Counted from the stretch's first letter, positions 1 to 8,709 are shown. The stretch is DNA of 64,000 nucleotides from RYN-428 sp035695715 (GCA_035695715.1 DASRRM010000079.1:61181-125180); one strand, 5' to 3'. Notes: generated from the sequence alone by a model not told the origin. Numbers and translations: made by a program.

Positions 1-756
1 CTCGAAGCGGCCAAGGCCGACATCAATCTTGGCGAAGCGCAGGTCCAGCGCCTGCAAACGCTGGAGAAATTCAAGGAAGTTGTCGCGCCGTTTGACGGCG
101 TCATCACGCAGCGGTTTATCGACATCGGCTCTCTTGTCACCGCCGGCAGCACGACCAATACAACGCCGCTCTATACCATTTCGCAATCCGACAAGATGCG
201 CGTATTCGTGGAAGTGCCGCAGCCGGTGATGGAGGACATCCACAAGGGCATGCAGGCCACGGTTATCGCCCGCGAATTGCCCGGCCAGACGTTTACCGGC
301 GAGGTGGATCGCACCGCCTTGGCGCTCGATCCCAAATCGCGCACGATGAAGGTGGAAGTATTGGTGCCGAATCCGAAACTGCTGCTGTTGCCCGGGATGT
401 ATGTGGAGGTGTCTTTCGAAACAAGCCGGACCAACGCCCCGCTTCGCGTTCCGGCGGCGGCCATGAATTTCGGGCCCAGCGGCGCGCAGGTGGCGGTGGT
501 GGGGAAGGACCAGCGCATCACCTTCCGTCCCGTGACCATCGGCCGCGACATGGGCGATTCGGTCGAGATCAGCTCGGGTCTCTCTGACAACGATATGGTG
601 GCGCTGAATGTCGGGAGCCAGGTCGCCAGCGGCGATCAGGTTGAAGCCCATGTCATTGAAATGGCCGCCCCGCCTGCGCCGGTGCGCAAAATGATCCCGC
701 ATGGCCCGGTCACCGCCGCCGTGCCCCCAACCACAGGCGGCACGCCGGCACGTTGA
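1..756 (+). CDS. RND efflux membrane fusion protein (HlyD/AcrA type), 5'-truncated by window edge
   Basis: The frame is open from base 1, so the N-terminus lies outside the window and only the last 251 residues are seen. The visible part starts in the helical hairpin and returns into the lipoyl half-motif (VVAPFDGVITQRFIDIGSLV). The beta-barrel region (RVFVEVPQPVMEDIHKGM, then TFTGEVDRTA) and the membrane-proximal domain (RVPAAAMNFG) follow. Such periplasmic adaptors join an inner-membrane RND pump to an outer-membrane channel. The outer-membrane factor at 1169-2761 on the same strand fits that role, although 412 bases of palindromic repeats separate the two. The C-terminal tail is Pro/Ala-rich. 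The family assignment is firm and the substrate is unknown. Confidence 0.9.
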   Translation, partial: LEAAKADINLGEAQVQRLQTLEKFKEVVAPFDGVITQRFIDIGSLVTAGSTTNTTPLYTISQSDKMRVFVEVPQPVMEDIHKGMQATVIARELPGQTFTGEVDRTALALDPKSRTMKVEVLVPNPKLLLLPGMYVEVSFETSRTNAPLRVPAAAMNFGPSGAQVAVVGKDQRITFRPVTIGRDMGDSVEISSGLSDNDMVALNVGSQVASGDQVEAHVIEMAAPPAPVRKMIPHGPVTAAVPPTTGGTPAR

Positions 757-780
757 ATGGGCTTGCGCGTGCTCATTTAG

Positions 781-925
781 AGCCTTTCTCAGGTTGGCGG
801 CGGTTCGCGTGACCGTCATCCTGAGGTACTCCGAAGGATCTTGCTCGCCCTCGCGCATCGGCTAGATCCTTCGGAGTACCTCAGGATGACAGTCACGCGA
901 ACCGCAACCAACCTGAGAAACGCTC
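781..925. repeat. Long imperfect palindrome, family A copy 1
   Basis: The core arm at 815-840 (GTCATCCTGAGGTACTCCGA onward) is repeated inverted at 865-890. The pairing continues outward: the stretch ending GGTTCGCGTGAC at 802-813 mirrors GTCACGCGAACC at 892-903, and TTTCTCAGGTTGG mirrors CCAACCTGAGAAA. The loop at 841-864 is unique. The same core recurs at 2881, 27342, 62935 and, decayed, at 63674. Confidence 0.85.
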
Positions 926-971
926 TTATCAAGCTGACCAATTTTTGGGGTCAGTCCGAATTATGGTGCTT

Positions 972-1080
972 TGACGTGACACGGGCGTTGCGCCCGGGCC
1001 AGCGATGCAATGCGTTCATCACCAACGACTGTTCTTCCCGTTTTTCACTCACCAGCACGGCCGGGACGGCCGTGTCACGA
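972..1080. repeat. Imperfect palindrome, family C copy 1
   Basis: GTGACACGGGCGTTGCGCCCG on the left is mirrored by CACGGCCGGGACGGCCGTGT on the right, around an unrelated loop. This is one of several elements built on a CACGG(C/G)CG...CG(C/G)CCGTG core. It lies about 90 bases before the outer-membrane-factor start. Confidence 0.7.
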
Positions 1081-1168
1081 CTGAGCGTTTTGAAAAACCG
1101 CTCGGTTTGAGCATTTAGGGAATCTCATGCAATCCAATTCCGTCCGCTGCCGTCGCGCATTCACGAAG

Positions 1169-2761
1169 ATGAAATTTGCGGCAATTCTCGCCGCTGGCCT
1201 GATCGGCGGCTGCGCGGTGGGGCCGAATTATCATCCGCCGCAAATGTTTGCACCCGACTCCTTCGATGGCGCCATCGACCAGGGTTCAACCGTGGCATCG
1301 ACACAGCCATCAACGGCCGGGCCGGCCCGAACCGTCGACGTGGCGACGTGGTGGAAATCGCTCGGCGATCCGAAACTCGATAACCTCGTCGATCGCGCCG
1401 TGGCCGCGAATTATGACATTCGCACCGCCGTTGCCCGGCTTCAGGAATCGCGCGAAGTGGAATATGCCGTGGGCGGCGGCGTGCTGGAAGGCGTGGGCGA
1501 AACGCCGGGAATCGACATCAGCGCCGGCGGGGGCCGCGGCTCGGGAAACAATTCGGCGCGCGGACGCGTCGCGCCCCCGGTGTATGCCGGGACCAATACC
1601 ACCGGCTTGTCGGAAATCACCCAGGTGGCTGGTTTCGACGCGGGCTGGGAGATCGATCTGTTCGGCAAATACCCGCGCATGATCGAGGCGGCGCACGCCG
1701 ACTCACAGGCCGCTGCCGAATTGCGCAACGATGTGCTGATCAGCGTGGTGGCGGATGTGGTTCGCAGCTATGTCGACGTTCGCTCGCTGCAGCTTCGCCT
1801 GGAGATCGCCCGCGAAAACGCGGCCTCGCAAACGCGCACGGCCAACCTGGTGCGCATCCGCTTTCAGCGCGGATTGACCAACGAGCTGGACGTCGCGCTG
1901 GCCGAGCGCCAACTCGATCAAACCCTGTCGCAGTTGCCGCCGCTTCAGGCGGCGGTGGCCGTGGCCGAGCGGCGCGTGGCGGTTTTGCTGGGGCTGTATC
2001 CCGAGACGCTGCGCCAGGAATTGGAGCAATCAGCGCCGCTGCCGCAGACCCCGCCGCAGGTCGGCCCGGGAATGCCGCTGACGCTTCTGCGGCGGCGGCC
2101 GGATATCCGCGCCGCCGAGCGCCACCTGGCGGCCGAAACCGCGCGGGTGGGCGTGGCAACCGCCAACCTGTTTCCCAGCATCGCCCTGACGGCTGGGGCC
2201 GGGGTTCAGGGACAGGGGCTGGGGCGAACGCCAACAGAAAACGCGCTGTCGTGGTCGGTGGGACCGAGCTTCTACTGGCCTTTCCTTGATTTTGGCCAGC
2301 TCGACGCCTCGGTGAAAATCGCCGACTACCGCACGAAGGAGGCCTATTTCAATTACAAAAAACTCGTGATCGCGGCGGTGCAGGATGTAAACAATGCGCT
2401 GAGCAATTATTCCGCCGAGCAGCAAAGCTTGGCGCAGCTCGACCTGGCTGTCATCGCAAGCCGAAAGGCCGTCCATCTGGCAAGCCGCCGATACGAGAAC
2501 GGCCTGACCGATTTCCTGAATGTTCTGGATGCGCAGCGGCAGTTGTACGATCTGGAAGACCGGTACGCCGTCGCGCAGCAAAATCTGATTTATCAATTCG
2601 TTGCCCTGTACAAAGCATTAGGCGGCGGCTGGGAAGGCTACGAAAAGCCCCCCTGCGCCCCGCGCCCGCAGCCGGCCGTCCTGGCCGTCGGCAGCGAAAC
2701 TCTGGGCAAGCCAAACACCACCCCGCAACCGGCCGCGGCAGAAGCCCCGACGGGCGACTAA
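1169..2761 (+). CDS. NodT-family RND efflux outer membrane factor lipoprotein
   Basis: This is a TolC-like outer-membrane channel lipoprotein that completes a tripartite efflux pump. The chosen ATG gives the signal peptide MKFAAILAAGLIGGC, with the lipobox Cys at residue 15 followed by AVGPNYHPP, the usual N-terminus of NodT-type factors. An upstream ATG at 1127 would add 14 residues in front of the signal peptide and is less likely. The body shows two related OEP repeats. Typical landmarks are WWKSLGDPKLD near the N-terminus, FDAGWEIDLFGKYPR in repeat 1, LLRRRPDIRAAERHLAAETARVG in the middle and YENGLTDFLNVLDAQRQLY in repeat 2. The tail is Pro/Ala-rich. The partner adaptor ends at 756. Family and topology are clear; the substrate is not. 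Confidence 0.93.
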   Translation: MKFAAILAAGLIGGCAVGPNYHPPQMFAPDSFDGAIDQGSTVASTQPSTAGPARTVDVATWWKSLGDPKLDNLVDRAVAANYDIRTAVARLQESREVEYAVGGGVLEGVGETPGIDISAGGGRGSGNNSARGRVAPPVYAGTNTTGLSEITQVAGFDAGWEIDLFGKYPRMIEAAHADSQAAAELRNDVLISVVADVVRSYVDVRSLQLRLEIARENAASQTRTANLVRIRFQRGLTNELDVALAERQLDQTLSQLPPLQAAVAVAERRVAVLLGLYPETLRQELEQSAPLPQTPPQVGPGMPLTLLRRRPDIRAAERHLAAETARVGVATANLFPSIALTAGAGVQGQGLGRTPTENALSWSVGPSFYWPFLDFGQLDASVKIADYRTKEAYFNYKKLVIAAVQDVNNALSNYSAEQQSLAQLDLAVIASRKAVHLASRRYENGLTDFLNVLDAQRQLYDLEDRYAVAQQNLIYQFVALYKALGGGWEGYEKPPCAPRPQPAVLAVGSETLGKPNTTPQPAAAEAPTGD

Positions 2762-2880
2762 GGATGTGGCCGATTATAGCTCATGCAATTTTTCCTGATC
2801 GTTTCCCACGTCTGTGGGTTCGACTTCAGTTCTCATACACACGCTGTGTGAAGGCGTCGGGTTTCTTGAATCGATGGCTC

Positions 2881-2956
2881 GTCATCCTGAGGTACTCCGA
2901 AGGATCTAGCTCGCATGCGCGGACGAGCCAGATCCTTCGGAGTACCTCAGGATGAC
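2881..2956. repeat. Palindrome, family A copy 2
   Basis: The arm GTCATCCTGAGGTACTCCGA... at 2881-2907 is repeated inverted at 2930-2956. The right flank (GGATGACGATTTCCCATTTC, then a GGACATTTCAT...GGCGTGAAG-like run) resembles the sequence at 58535-58580. The flank therefore belongs to the element as well. Confidence 0.85.
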
Positions 2957-3066
2957 GATTTCCCATTTCGGACATTTCATGCGGCAGGTGCGTGAAGTAA
3001 ACCGAAGAGCCGGATCTTCCCTGCTAAAATCCGGCTCTTCAAGGATATCCTCGCGAATATCGTTTT

Positions 3067-3232
3067 CGGCGAAGAATTTTGCGCAGAGAACACCGAGACA
3101 CAGAGACACGGAGGAACAATTCGATATTTCACATGTCCTGCGGATTTTTTTAAGCAATCCAAGGAGAAATTTCGCGCGCTTCATTCGAACGAGTCCTCTG
3201 CGCCTCTGTGTCTCGGTTTCTCTGCGCATTCT
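3067..3232. repeat. Long inverted repeat of the 'cacagagacac' type
   Basis: GCGCAGAGAACACCGAGACA and its continuation on the left (3080 onward) are mirrored by the stretch ending TGTCTCGGTTTCTCTGCGCA on the right (3190-3222). The arms are about 40 bases with a few mismatches. A half-copy of the motif (TCCGTGCTTCCGTGTCTCCG) lies near 55590. Confidence 0.75.
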
Positions 3233-3477
3233 TTTGGTTTTGGCCGAAGCAGAGCGAGCCCACGCTGAGGAGTACCTCAGAACCGGCGTGTTCGGGCAAA
3301 GGACTTGGGCGTATATCGGAGAAAACTGTATAGGTTATTTTCGGGCGGAACCTACCGCATTTTTCACGTTCGCGTGCTTCGTTTCTTCGCGTCTTCGCGT
3401 CAAGATTCCGATATGCGGCAATACCATGAAGGAATTACGAAGGTGAACCCGCTTGCCAATTTGGCCGATAATCCAGC

Positions 3478-3750
3478 ATGGACACGTTCGTCAAAATTGG
3501 GCCGGATCTGATTAATCTCGCCGCCATTTCCCGCGTCACTTTCGTGGAAAATCAGTCGGGCATCAGCGATCGCATCCTGATTCAGGTGGGGGAAGTGGAA
3601 GTGGTGGTGGACAGCGCCATTGGCGGGAAGCCGCGGATGGACGCCATCCGCGTCAAGCTGATGCAGAATCTGGCGCCGAGCGACTGGGACTCATCCTATG
3701 GCTCGGACGCCCCCGAGGCGCTGCCGGCCTTTGACGTGCAGGCGGCGTGA
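3478..3750 (+). CDS. Small conserved-looking hypothetical protein, 90 aa
   Basis: The protein starts MDTFVKIGPDLINLAAISRV and reads as a compact beta-rich domain ending in an acidic/Ala tail. I recognise no family. The GC-rich third positions and the continuity of the frame argue that it is real. No clear ribosome-binding site precedes the ATG. Strings such as NLAAISRVTFVE and ILIQVGEVEVVVD are reminiscent of small modulator-like domains, but that is only an impression. It lies 73 bases before the signal-peptide protein at 3824. Confidence 0.55.
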   Translation: MDTFVKIGPDLINLAAISRVTFVENQSGISDRILIQVGEVEVVVDSAIGGKPRMDAIRVKLMQNLAPSDWDSSYGSDAPEALPAFDVQAA

Positions 3751-3823
3751 AGTTTGCCATTCATGGGACGCGGCCGTTACTGCTATACTGAGGTTTCCAA
3801 CGTCAACTTCAGGAGCATACGCC

Positions 3824-4441
3824 ATGCGAAGAAATCTCACCCCATTGATCCTGGTTCTCGTCGTCGGCACATTCGCGACATTGGCGCACGCGCAGGTTTC
3901 GGTGGATGAAGCGCAGCGGCGGCTTGCCGAAAAGCTCGCCACGCGGCCATCGGGAACGCCGCCGCCATCGACCGAGGTGGAAAAGCTGCGGGCGGAGAAT
4001 CTGAAATTGCGCGAGCGGGTGATGTCGCTGGAACAGGAAGTGACGACGCTGAAGGAATCGCTGGCCCGCGCCTCAGCAGCCGCCGGCCCGACCACCCGCC
4101 CCGCCGCCGAAGCGCCCGCCGCTGCCGACGCCGCCCAAAAGCCGCTCCTGGGCCACTGGCGCGGCGGCGACATCACCACGGGCAGCGGCTACCTGCTCAC
4201 CTTCAACGCCGACGGGACCTATCAGCAGCTTTTCACCGCCAATGGGGAAAAAGAAACCGGGCAGTTCCGCGCCTTCGACGATGGCACGCTGGAAATGTGG
4301 AACGACAAATGGCCCGACACGAAAAAACACAACCAGTACAAGGTGGCCGCGAAGCTGCTGCAACTGACGCTGACGCCGGTTTTCGTCGACGGCCTGGATG
4401 TAAAAACGCCCAAGCCGCTGGTGCTTTCCAAAGCCGAGTGA
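3824..4441 (+). CDS. Secreted coiled-coil protein with C-terminal lipocalin-like domain, unknown function
   Basis: This 205-residue protein starts with the signal peptide MRRNLTPLILVLVVGTFATLAHA. A heptad-patterned coiled coil follows (VEKLRAENLKLRERVMSLEQ, continuing to about residue 85). Next is an Ala/Pro linker (about 86-107), then a small beta domain (LLGHWRGGDITTGSGYLLTF, TYQQLFTANGEKETGQFRAF). That last domain has the look of lipocalin-like domains that begin with a 'GxW' strand. The ATG at 3824 has AGGAG at 3811 and a TATACT-like -10 at 3784-3789. A longer frame opens at 3698 but lacks these signals. It is exported, probably periplasmic, and its function is unknown. Confidence 0.75.
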   Translation: MRRNLTPLILVLVVGTFATLAHAQVSVDEAQRRLAEKLATRPSGTPPPSTEVEKLRAENLKLRERVMSLEQEVTTLKESLARASAAAGPTTRPAAEAPAAADAAQKPLLGHWRGGDITTGSGYLLTFNADGTYQQLFTANGEKETGQFRAFDDGTLEMWNDKWPDTKKHNQYKVAAKLLQLTLTPVFVDGLDVKTPKPLVLSKAE

Positions 4442-4462
4442 ACGCGCATTTCCCACTCAAGT

Positions 4463-4606
4463 GCGGCCTTCTTTTTTGGCAATCGGTTGCTCAATGTAGG
4501 GTGGGCATAGTCGCGCATAGTCGCCCACCATTTGCCACCCGCGAAAGACGGTGGGCGAGTACGCGCGAGTACGCCCACCCTAAATGTTGCCAGGAACGAC
4601 GGCCAC
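4463..4606. repeat. Nested palindrome, family B copy 1 with shared outer arms
   Basis: The outer arm CGGCCTTCTTTTTTGGCAA (4464-4482) is mirrored by TTGCCAGGAACGACGGCCAC (4587-4606). The inner module (gtaggGTGGGC... to ...GCCCACCCTa, 4496-4581) is a second palindrome with local duplications of tcgcgcatagtc and gagtacgcgc. The left half matches the left half of the copy at 41260 almost base for base. Confidence 0.85.
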
Positions 4607-4691
4607 AGCCCCGACTCAAGATCACGGACGTGGCATGTGGACGGGGCGGCGAATATCTGTCAGAATCGGCCCCCAACCGAGGAGACAAGAA

Positions 4692-5174
4692 ATGGATGTG
4701 ACAACGCTGCTGGCCGGCATGGATTTTTCCCGCACGCGGCTGCTGGGAATTCTCGAAACCATCGAAAAAAGCGGACAGGATGCGAACAAAGTCCTCGCCT
4801 GGCGGCCCGCGCCTGGGCGGGCCCACATCGCCTGGCAGGCGATGCACTGTGCCGCCACGCACGACCGGTATCTCAATGTGGGGCTTTTGGGAAAAAAGCC
4901 GAGCGATGAAGCGCTGGTCGCGGGATACGCCGGGGGCAGCACGCCCAGCGATGAGAATATTCCCGACATGGCTGCGATCCGCTCGGCGCTGGAGGCGCAA
5001 TACCGGCCTTTCCGTGATCATGTCGCCGGCCTGACGCAGGCCGATTTCGATCGGATGATGCCATCGGGGCGGACGGTCGGGCAGTCGATTCTTCTGCTGA
5101 CCTGGCACGAAGCGCATCATCAGGGGCAGATTCACCTGACGTGGAACATGTACAAGGCAGCGCATGGGATTTGA
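4692..5174 (+). CDS. DinB-family (DinB/YfiT superfamily) putative metal-binding protein
   Basis: The protein has 160 residues, the usual size for the four-helix DinB/YfiT fold. Three histidine clusters fit its metal site: H45 and H52 or H57 in HIAWQAMHCAATHDRY, and WHEAHHQGQI (residues 138-147) near the C-terminus. The ending HLTWNMY is also typical of the family. Members often act as metal-dependent thiol transferases or hydrolases, but many have no known role. The start at 4692 is chosen because GAGGAGACAAG precedes it; the frame is open further upstream through repeat DNA. It stands alone between two palindromic elements. Confidence 0.8.
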   Translation: MDVTTLLAGMDFSRTRLLGILETIEKSGQDANKVLAWRPAPGRAHIAWQAMHCAATHDRYLNVGLLGKKPSDEALVAGYAGGSTPSDENIPDMAAIRSALEAQYRPFRDHVAGLTQADFDRMMPSGRTVGQSILLLTWHEAHHQGQIHLTWNMYKAAHGI

Positions 5175-5190
5175 ACGCCCGCCGGCGGGT

Positions 5191-5283
5191 CAAATCGCGA
5201 AATCGCAAGCGACGCAGCGGCGGCCAAGGGAAATCGTGGTTTCGCCGAATCGATCCGGAAGTCGCTTGCGATTTCGCGATTCT
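5191..5283. repeat. Inverted repeat (family E)
   Basis: AAATCGCGAAATCGCAAGCG (5192-5211) is mirrored by GTCGCTTGCGATTTCGCGAT (5261-5280), with a 49-base loop. It lies between the ends of two convergent genes (4692-5174 plus, 5346-6914 minus). It could act as a bidirectional transcription stop, but there is no U-tract. Confidence 0.75.
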
Positions 5284-5345
5284 CCAGGCACCGCGCCAAA
5301 GGCCTCGTCGTGCTCAACGTTCCCAACACTCAAAAACAACCGGAT

Positions 5346-6914
5346 TTATTCCCCCACCTCAATCGTACTCACGCTATACGCGGGCATCGTATAGCTCCAC
5401 TTTGCCGGGTCGGCGATCTTGATGCTGTCTCCTGCATGTGGCTTTGCACTTTCCGCAGTCAATTGAAATACCTTCGCGACCTTCAGCCCGCGCCCATGCC
5501 CAATGCTGATCGCGGCGGTAATCGGGTTGGCCGTTTTGTTGATGGCGACCAGCACGATCCGCTTTTTGTTGGACGAGTCGATGCTGGCGTAAATTGAAGT
5601 GGCGGCAACGTCGCTGGTTGACGCCTGGACCGATTTGTCGCCAAATGTCGCATGCTTGCCGTCGTAGTCGCGGAACATTTTCAGGCCGGCGGCGATGAAC
5701 GATTCATCCTTCGCCATCGGCCATTCGGCGGCGGCGAAAAGATTGGACCTTCCGAAGATTCCCAGCACTTCCGCCTCGGCAATCGCGCCGGAGATATGGC
5801 CCCCGCCGCCGTAGTTGTATTCGGTCATCGCCAGCAGCGTGCTGGGGTAGTTGGCGTCGATTTTCTTCTGCATCAGCGGCAGCAGCGCGATCGGGCCGTG
5901 TGTGGATGATTGGGTGATCCAGCTTTTTTCGGTGTAGGTCGGATCCCACAGCGAGCGCGGCGCCTGGACGCGCGCTTCGACCAGGGCGGGTGAGCTGTCG
6001 GGAGTGACGATGCGCTTGCCGCCGCCCTGCGCTTCGGGGTACCAGTGAATGTCGAAGACATCCAGCAGGCGTTTGCCGGCCGACTTTTCGGCGGCGTGCA
6101 TGGCAGCCAGATACACCTCCTGGAAATCGCGGTTGTTGGCGTCGGGGGCGGCTTGCAGGCGGACGTATCCCTGCCAGCCGTAATTCACCGGGCCGAATAT
6201 TTTCGTCTTCGGCGCGACATTCTTAATCGCCTTCGCATACTCGATGTTCTTCTCGATCACCTCGGCATAGGTCGGCTTTTCCGGATGCACCTCCTTGTGC
6301 GTGGAATTCCACAAGTCCGGCTCATTATCCAGGCTGAAAAAAATCGCCCGCTGCGGATCGGTCTTTCCATATGGATATTTCGTCATCACCCAGTTCACGA
6401 ACTCGTCCTGATAGACGACCGGGCTGTTGGGATCGGGCGTCAGCGTGAATGGCGCGCCCTTGGCCGGCTTTTCGACGCGAAACCGGGTGGAAAGATAATC
6501 CTTCCCGCTCTTGCGCACGTCGCCGCCCCCGTTCTTGTCAGCCGATACGTAGCCGTTGATCGGCACGGTGATGATGATGGCGGCTTTATTCTCCGATGCG
6601 TTTTCGATCGACGGTATGACCGCCGCCCCGGGCGTTGTGGTGTTGCCCATGCCGTTGTCGTTTTGATATTGCCAATCGCTGCCGGCATTGGAAGCGTTGT
6701 TGGTCCAGTTGTAACAGGTCCAGCGATTTCCCCCGGCGCGGGTCAGCGGAAGGCCGGCCCAGTCGCCCTCCAGCTTTCGGTTCGCGCCATAAATGTAGCG
6801 CGAAATGGGATGGACGTCCTGCGAAAGATCGATCTTAAATTGCACGGCGTCATCAGCGGCAGCGGTCAACGAAGCAGACAGAATCAGCGCGATTTGCAAT
6901 GCGGCTCGTTTCAT
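5346..6914 (-). CDS. Secreted glycoside hydrolase family 44 endoglucanase/xyloglucanase
   Basis: The N-terminus is a signal peptide (MKRAALQIALILSASLTAAA). The mature part is a full GH44-like (beta/alpha)8 barrel plus C-terminal beta domain. Landmarks are HPISRYIYGANRK (35-47), RAGGNRWTCYNWTNNASNAG (59-78), and SLDNEPDLWNSTH (194-206) with E198 as the proton donor. DIHWYPEAQGGG (288-299) and MTEYNYGGG (363-371) with E365 as the nucleophile follow. These acid pairs are those expected of the family, which cleaves beta-1,4-glucans such as CMC-type cellulose and xyloglucan with retention. AGGAG precedes the ATG in the - direction. The length of 522 aa is normal for a single-domain member without a carbohydrate-binding module. 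It implies growth on plant polymers. Exact substrate preference cannot be read from the sequence. Confidence 0.9.
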   Translation of the reverse strand: MKRAALQIALILSASLTAAADDAVQFKIDLSQDVHPISRYIYGANRKLEGDWAGLPLTRAGGNRWTCYNWTNNASNAGSDWQYQNDNGMGNTTTPGAAVIPSIENASENKAAIIITVPINGYVSADKNGGGDVRKSGKDYLSTRFRVEKPAKGAPFTLTPDPNSPVVYQDEFVNWVMTKYPYGKTDPQRAIFFSLDNEPDLWNSTHKEVHPEKPTYAEVIEKNIEYAKAIKNVAPKTKIFGPVNYGWQGYVRLQAAPDANNRDFQEVYLAAMHAAEKSAGKRLLDVFDIHWYPEAQGGGKRIVTPDSSPALVEARVQAPRSLWDPTYTEKSWITQSSTHGPIALLPLMQKKIDANYPSTLLAMTEYNYGGGGHISGAIAEAEVLGIFGRSNLFAAAEWPMAKDESFIAAGLKMFRDYDGKHATFGDKSVQASTSDVAATSIYASIDSSNKKRIVLVAINKTANPITAAISIGHGRGLKVAKVFQLTAESAKPHAGDSIKIADPAKWSYTMPAYSVSTIEVGE

Positions 6915-6989
6915 AAGGCAAAGTCTCCTGCATCTGTATAGCTACGCGAAGACCGGCCGTTTGCGTGAAGGCGACGGCACCTGCCTTGA

Positions 6990-7109
6990 CCTCCCGTATC
7001 ACGGGCGTCTCGCCCGTGCCGCTACGGCGCAGCAAGAAACAGCAGCTTTTTCCAGGAACGAGAATTGTCGAAAAATAGCCACGGCCGAGACGGCCGTGAT
7101 ACGGGAGGA
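6990..7109. repeat. Palindrome, family C copy 2
   Basis: CTCCCGTATCACGGGCGTCT...CGCCCGTG (6991-7018) is mirrored by CACGGCCGAGACGGCCGTGATACGGGAG (7080-7107), with a 60-base loop. It occupies most of the divergent gap between the GH44 gene and pncB. The same 'gtatcacgggcg' arm is used at 55500. Confidence 0.85.
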
Positions 7110-7180
7110 GTCGCGACGGAACAAACGGTTCCGGTAATTCGCGCAGGACTTATGATAATCTTGCTAACCGCCTCCAACCG

Positions 7181-7217
7181 TTGGTCGGCGGCTACATTGG
7201 TGTATAATATACACCAA
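7181..7217 (+). promoter_or_regulatory. pncB promoter with overlapping 21-bp operator-like palindrome
   Basis: A -10 box TATAAT at 7203-7208 has a TTGGTC -35-like box at 7181-7186 with a 16-base spacer. The -10 lies inside the perfect palindrome TTGGTGTATA-A-TATACACCAA (7197-7217: 10-base arms, one central base). A repressor bound there would block RNA polymerase directly. The ATG at 7232 is 15 bases downstream. NAD-biosynthesis genes are often controlled by NrtR- or NiaR-type repressors binding such palindromes. Which regulator applies here is inference. Confidence 0.7.
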
Positions 7218-7231
7218 CACGAAAGGCTTCC

Positions 7232-8701
7232 ATGCTGGCGCAAATCTACAAGCCCTCGCTGTCGCTTCTCACCGATCTCTATCAGCTCACGATGGCGTAT
7301 GGATACTGGAAGCTGGGCGTGCACGACCATCAGGCTGTCTTTCATCTGCACTTTCGCAAGAACCCATTTTCCGGCGGATATACCCTGGCGTGCGGGTTGG
7401 CGGATGTCGTGGAATATCTCGAGGCGCTGCGGTTTGACGATGACGATATTGCCTTCCTTGGCACGTTAAAGGGCAACGACCAGCAGCCTCTGTTTGATTC
7501 GGCGTTTCTCAAATACCTGCGGCAGTTTCGGTTTTCCTGCGACGTGGATGCAATTCCCGAGGGAACGGTGGTTTTTCCGCACGAGCCGCTGGTGCGCGTG
7601 CGCGGGCCGATGTTGCAGTGCCAGTTGCTGGAAACGCCGTTGCTGAATCTTGTGAATTTCCAGACGCTGATCGCGACCAAGGCAAGCCGGGTATGCCTGG
7701 CAGCCAGGGGTGATCCGGTTGTGGAATATGGCCTGCGCCGCGCCCAGGGCGTCGACGGAAGCCTGACGGCAACGCGCTGCGCCTACATCGGCGGCTGCAT
7801 GGGCACCAGCAGCGTGCTGGCGGCGAAGTTGCTCGCCATCCCCGTGCGCGGAACCCACGCGCATAGCTGGGTCATGAGCTTTCCCACGGAAACCGAGGCG
7901 TTTGCCGCCTATGCCCAGGCCATGCCCAACAACTGTGTGTTCCTTGTCGACACCTACAACACGCTGCAAGGCATCCGCCATGCCGCGGCGATCGGGAAGA
8001 GGCTCAAGGCCGAGGGGCATCGCATGGTTGGCATTCGGCTTGATTCGGGCGATCTGGCGTATCTCAGCATCGAGGGGAGGAAGATTCTGGACGAAGCGGG
8101 CCTTCCCGATGCGAAGATCATGGCGAGCAATGACCTGGACGAGACACTGATCGAATCGCTCAAACATCAAGGCGCGAAAATCGACATCTGGGGCGTGGGC
8201 ACGCATCTGGTGACTGCCTACGACCAGCCGGCCCTGGGCGGGGTGTATAAACTCGGCGCGGTGCGAAGCGACGGCGATTCGCCATGGGAATATAAGGTGA
8301 AATTGTCCGAGTCGGTCGCCAAGACATCCATTCCCGGAATTCAGCAGGTGAGGCGGTTCAGCGTCGGCGGGCAATTCATCGGCGATGCGATTTACGATGA
8401 GCCGACCGGCCTGACTTCGCCGGCAACGATCGTCGATCCGCGCGACATGTATCGGTTTAAGACGATTGGGGCCGAGGCGCAGTCGGAGGATCTGCTGGTT
8501 GCGGTTTATCGGGGCGGAAAGCGCGTTTACGATCCGCCGACCATTCACGAATCGAGAAAGCGCGGATTGGAGCAGGTGCAACATTTGCATCCGACGATTC
8601 GGCGCTTCGCCAATCCACACGAATACCCGGCCGGGTTGGACCGGGGGCTGAACGAGTTGCGGACGCGGTTGATCCTGAAGGCGCGGGGCGCTGAGGCATG
8701 A
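7232..8701 (+). CDS. pncB: Nicotinate phosphoribosyltransferase
   Basis: This enzyme converts nicotinate plus PRPP (and ATP) to nicotinate mononucleotide in the cytoplasmic Preiss-Handler salvage route to NAD. The 489-residue frame shows the family blocks: LLTDLYQLTMAYGYW (12-26), FRKNPFSGGYTL (41-52), EYGLRRAQGVDG (165-176), GTHAHSWVMSF (207-217) with the catalytic-region His, FLVDTYNTLQGI (237-248) and RLDSGDLAYLS. The length is typical of the longer class of PncB. The start is fixed by the closely preceding promoter and by the usual N-terminal motif. The gene is monocistronic, followed by a family D palindrome. A palindromic operator sits on its -10 box, so NAD-status control is likely. 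Confidence 0.95.
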   Translation: MLAQIYKPSLSLLTDLYQLTMAYGYWKLGVHDHQAVFHLHFRKNPFSGGYTLACGLADVVEYLEALRFDDDDIAFLGTLKGNDQQPLFDSAFLKYLRQFRFSCDVDAIPEGTVVFPHEPLVRVRGPMLQCQLLETPLLNLVNFQTLIATKASRVCLAARGDPVVEYGLRRAQGVDGSLTATRCAYIGGCMGTSSVLAAKLLAIPVRGTHAHSWVMSFPTETEAFAAYAQAMPNNCVFLVDTYNTLQGIRHAAAIGKRLKAEGHRMVGIRLDSGDLAYLSIEGRKILDEAGLPDAKIMASNDLDETLIESLKHQGAKIDIWGVGTHLVTAYDQPALGGVYKLGAVRSDGDSPWEYKVKLSESVAKTSIPGIQQVRRFSVGGQFIGDAIYDEPTGLTSPATIVDPRDMYRFKTIGAEAQSEDLLVAVYRGGKRVYDPPTIHESRKRGLEQVQHLHPTIRRFANPHEYPAGLDRGLNELRTRLILKARGAEA

Positions 8702-8709
8702 AGAGGGCG

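Larger units (their letters stand above)
2762..3477. other. Gene-free intergenic stretch rich in palindromes
   Basis: No convincing gene was found in these 716 bases. It holds a family A palindrome (2881-2956) and a long inverted repeat of cacagagacac-type sequence (3067-3232). Near 3370-3400 there is a fragment of the cttcgcgtcttcgcg type that recurs at 41069 and 59912. The open frames here are repeat-derived. Confidence 0.6.

Noticed and set aside
841..1110. 89-codon frame between efflux genes
   Set aside because: It runs entirely through family A and C palindromes.
2952..3446. 164-codon frame downstream of the outer membrane factor
   Set aside because: It is translated from the right arm of a family A element and the cacagagacac inverted repeat; copies of the same DNA elsewhere are in different frames.
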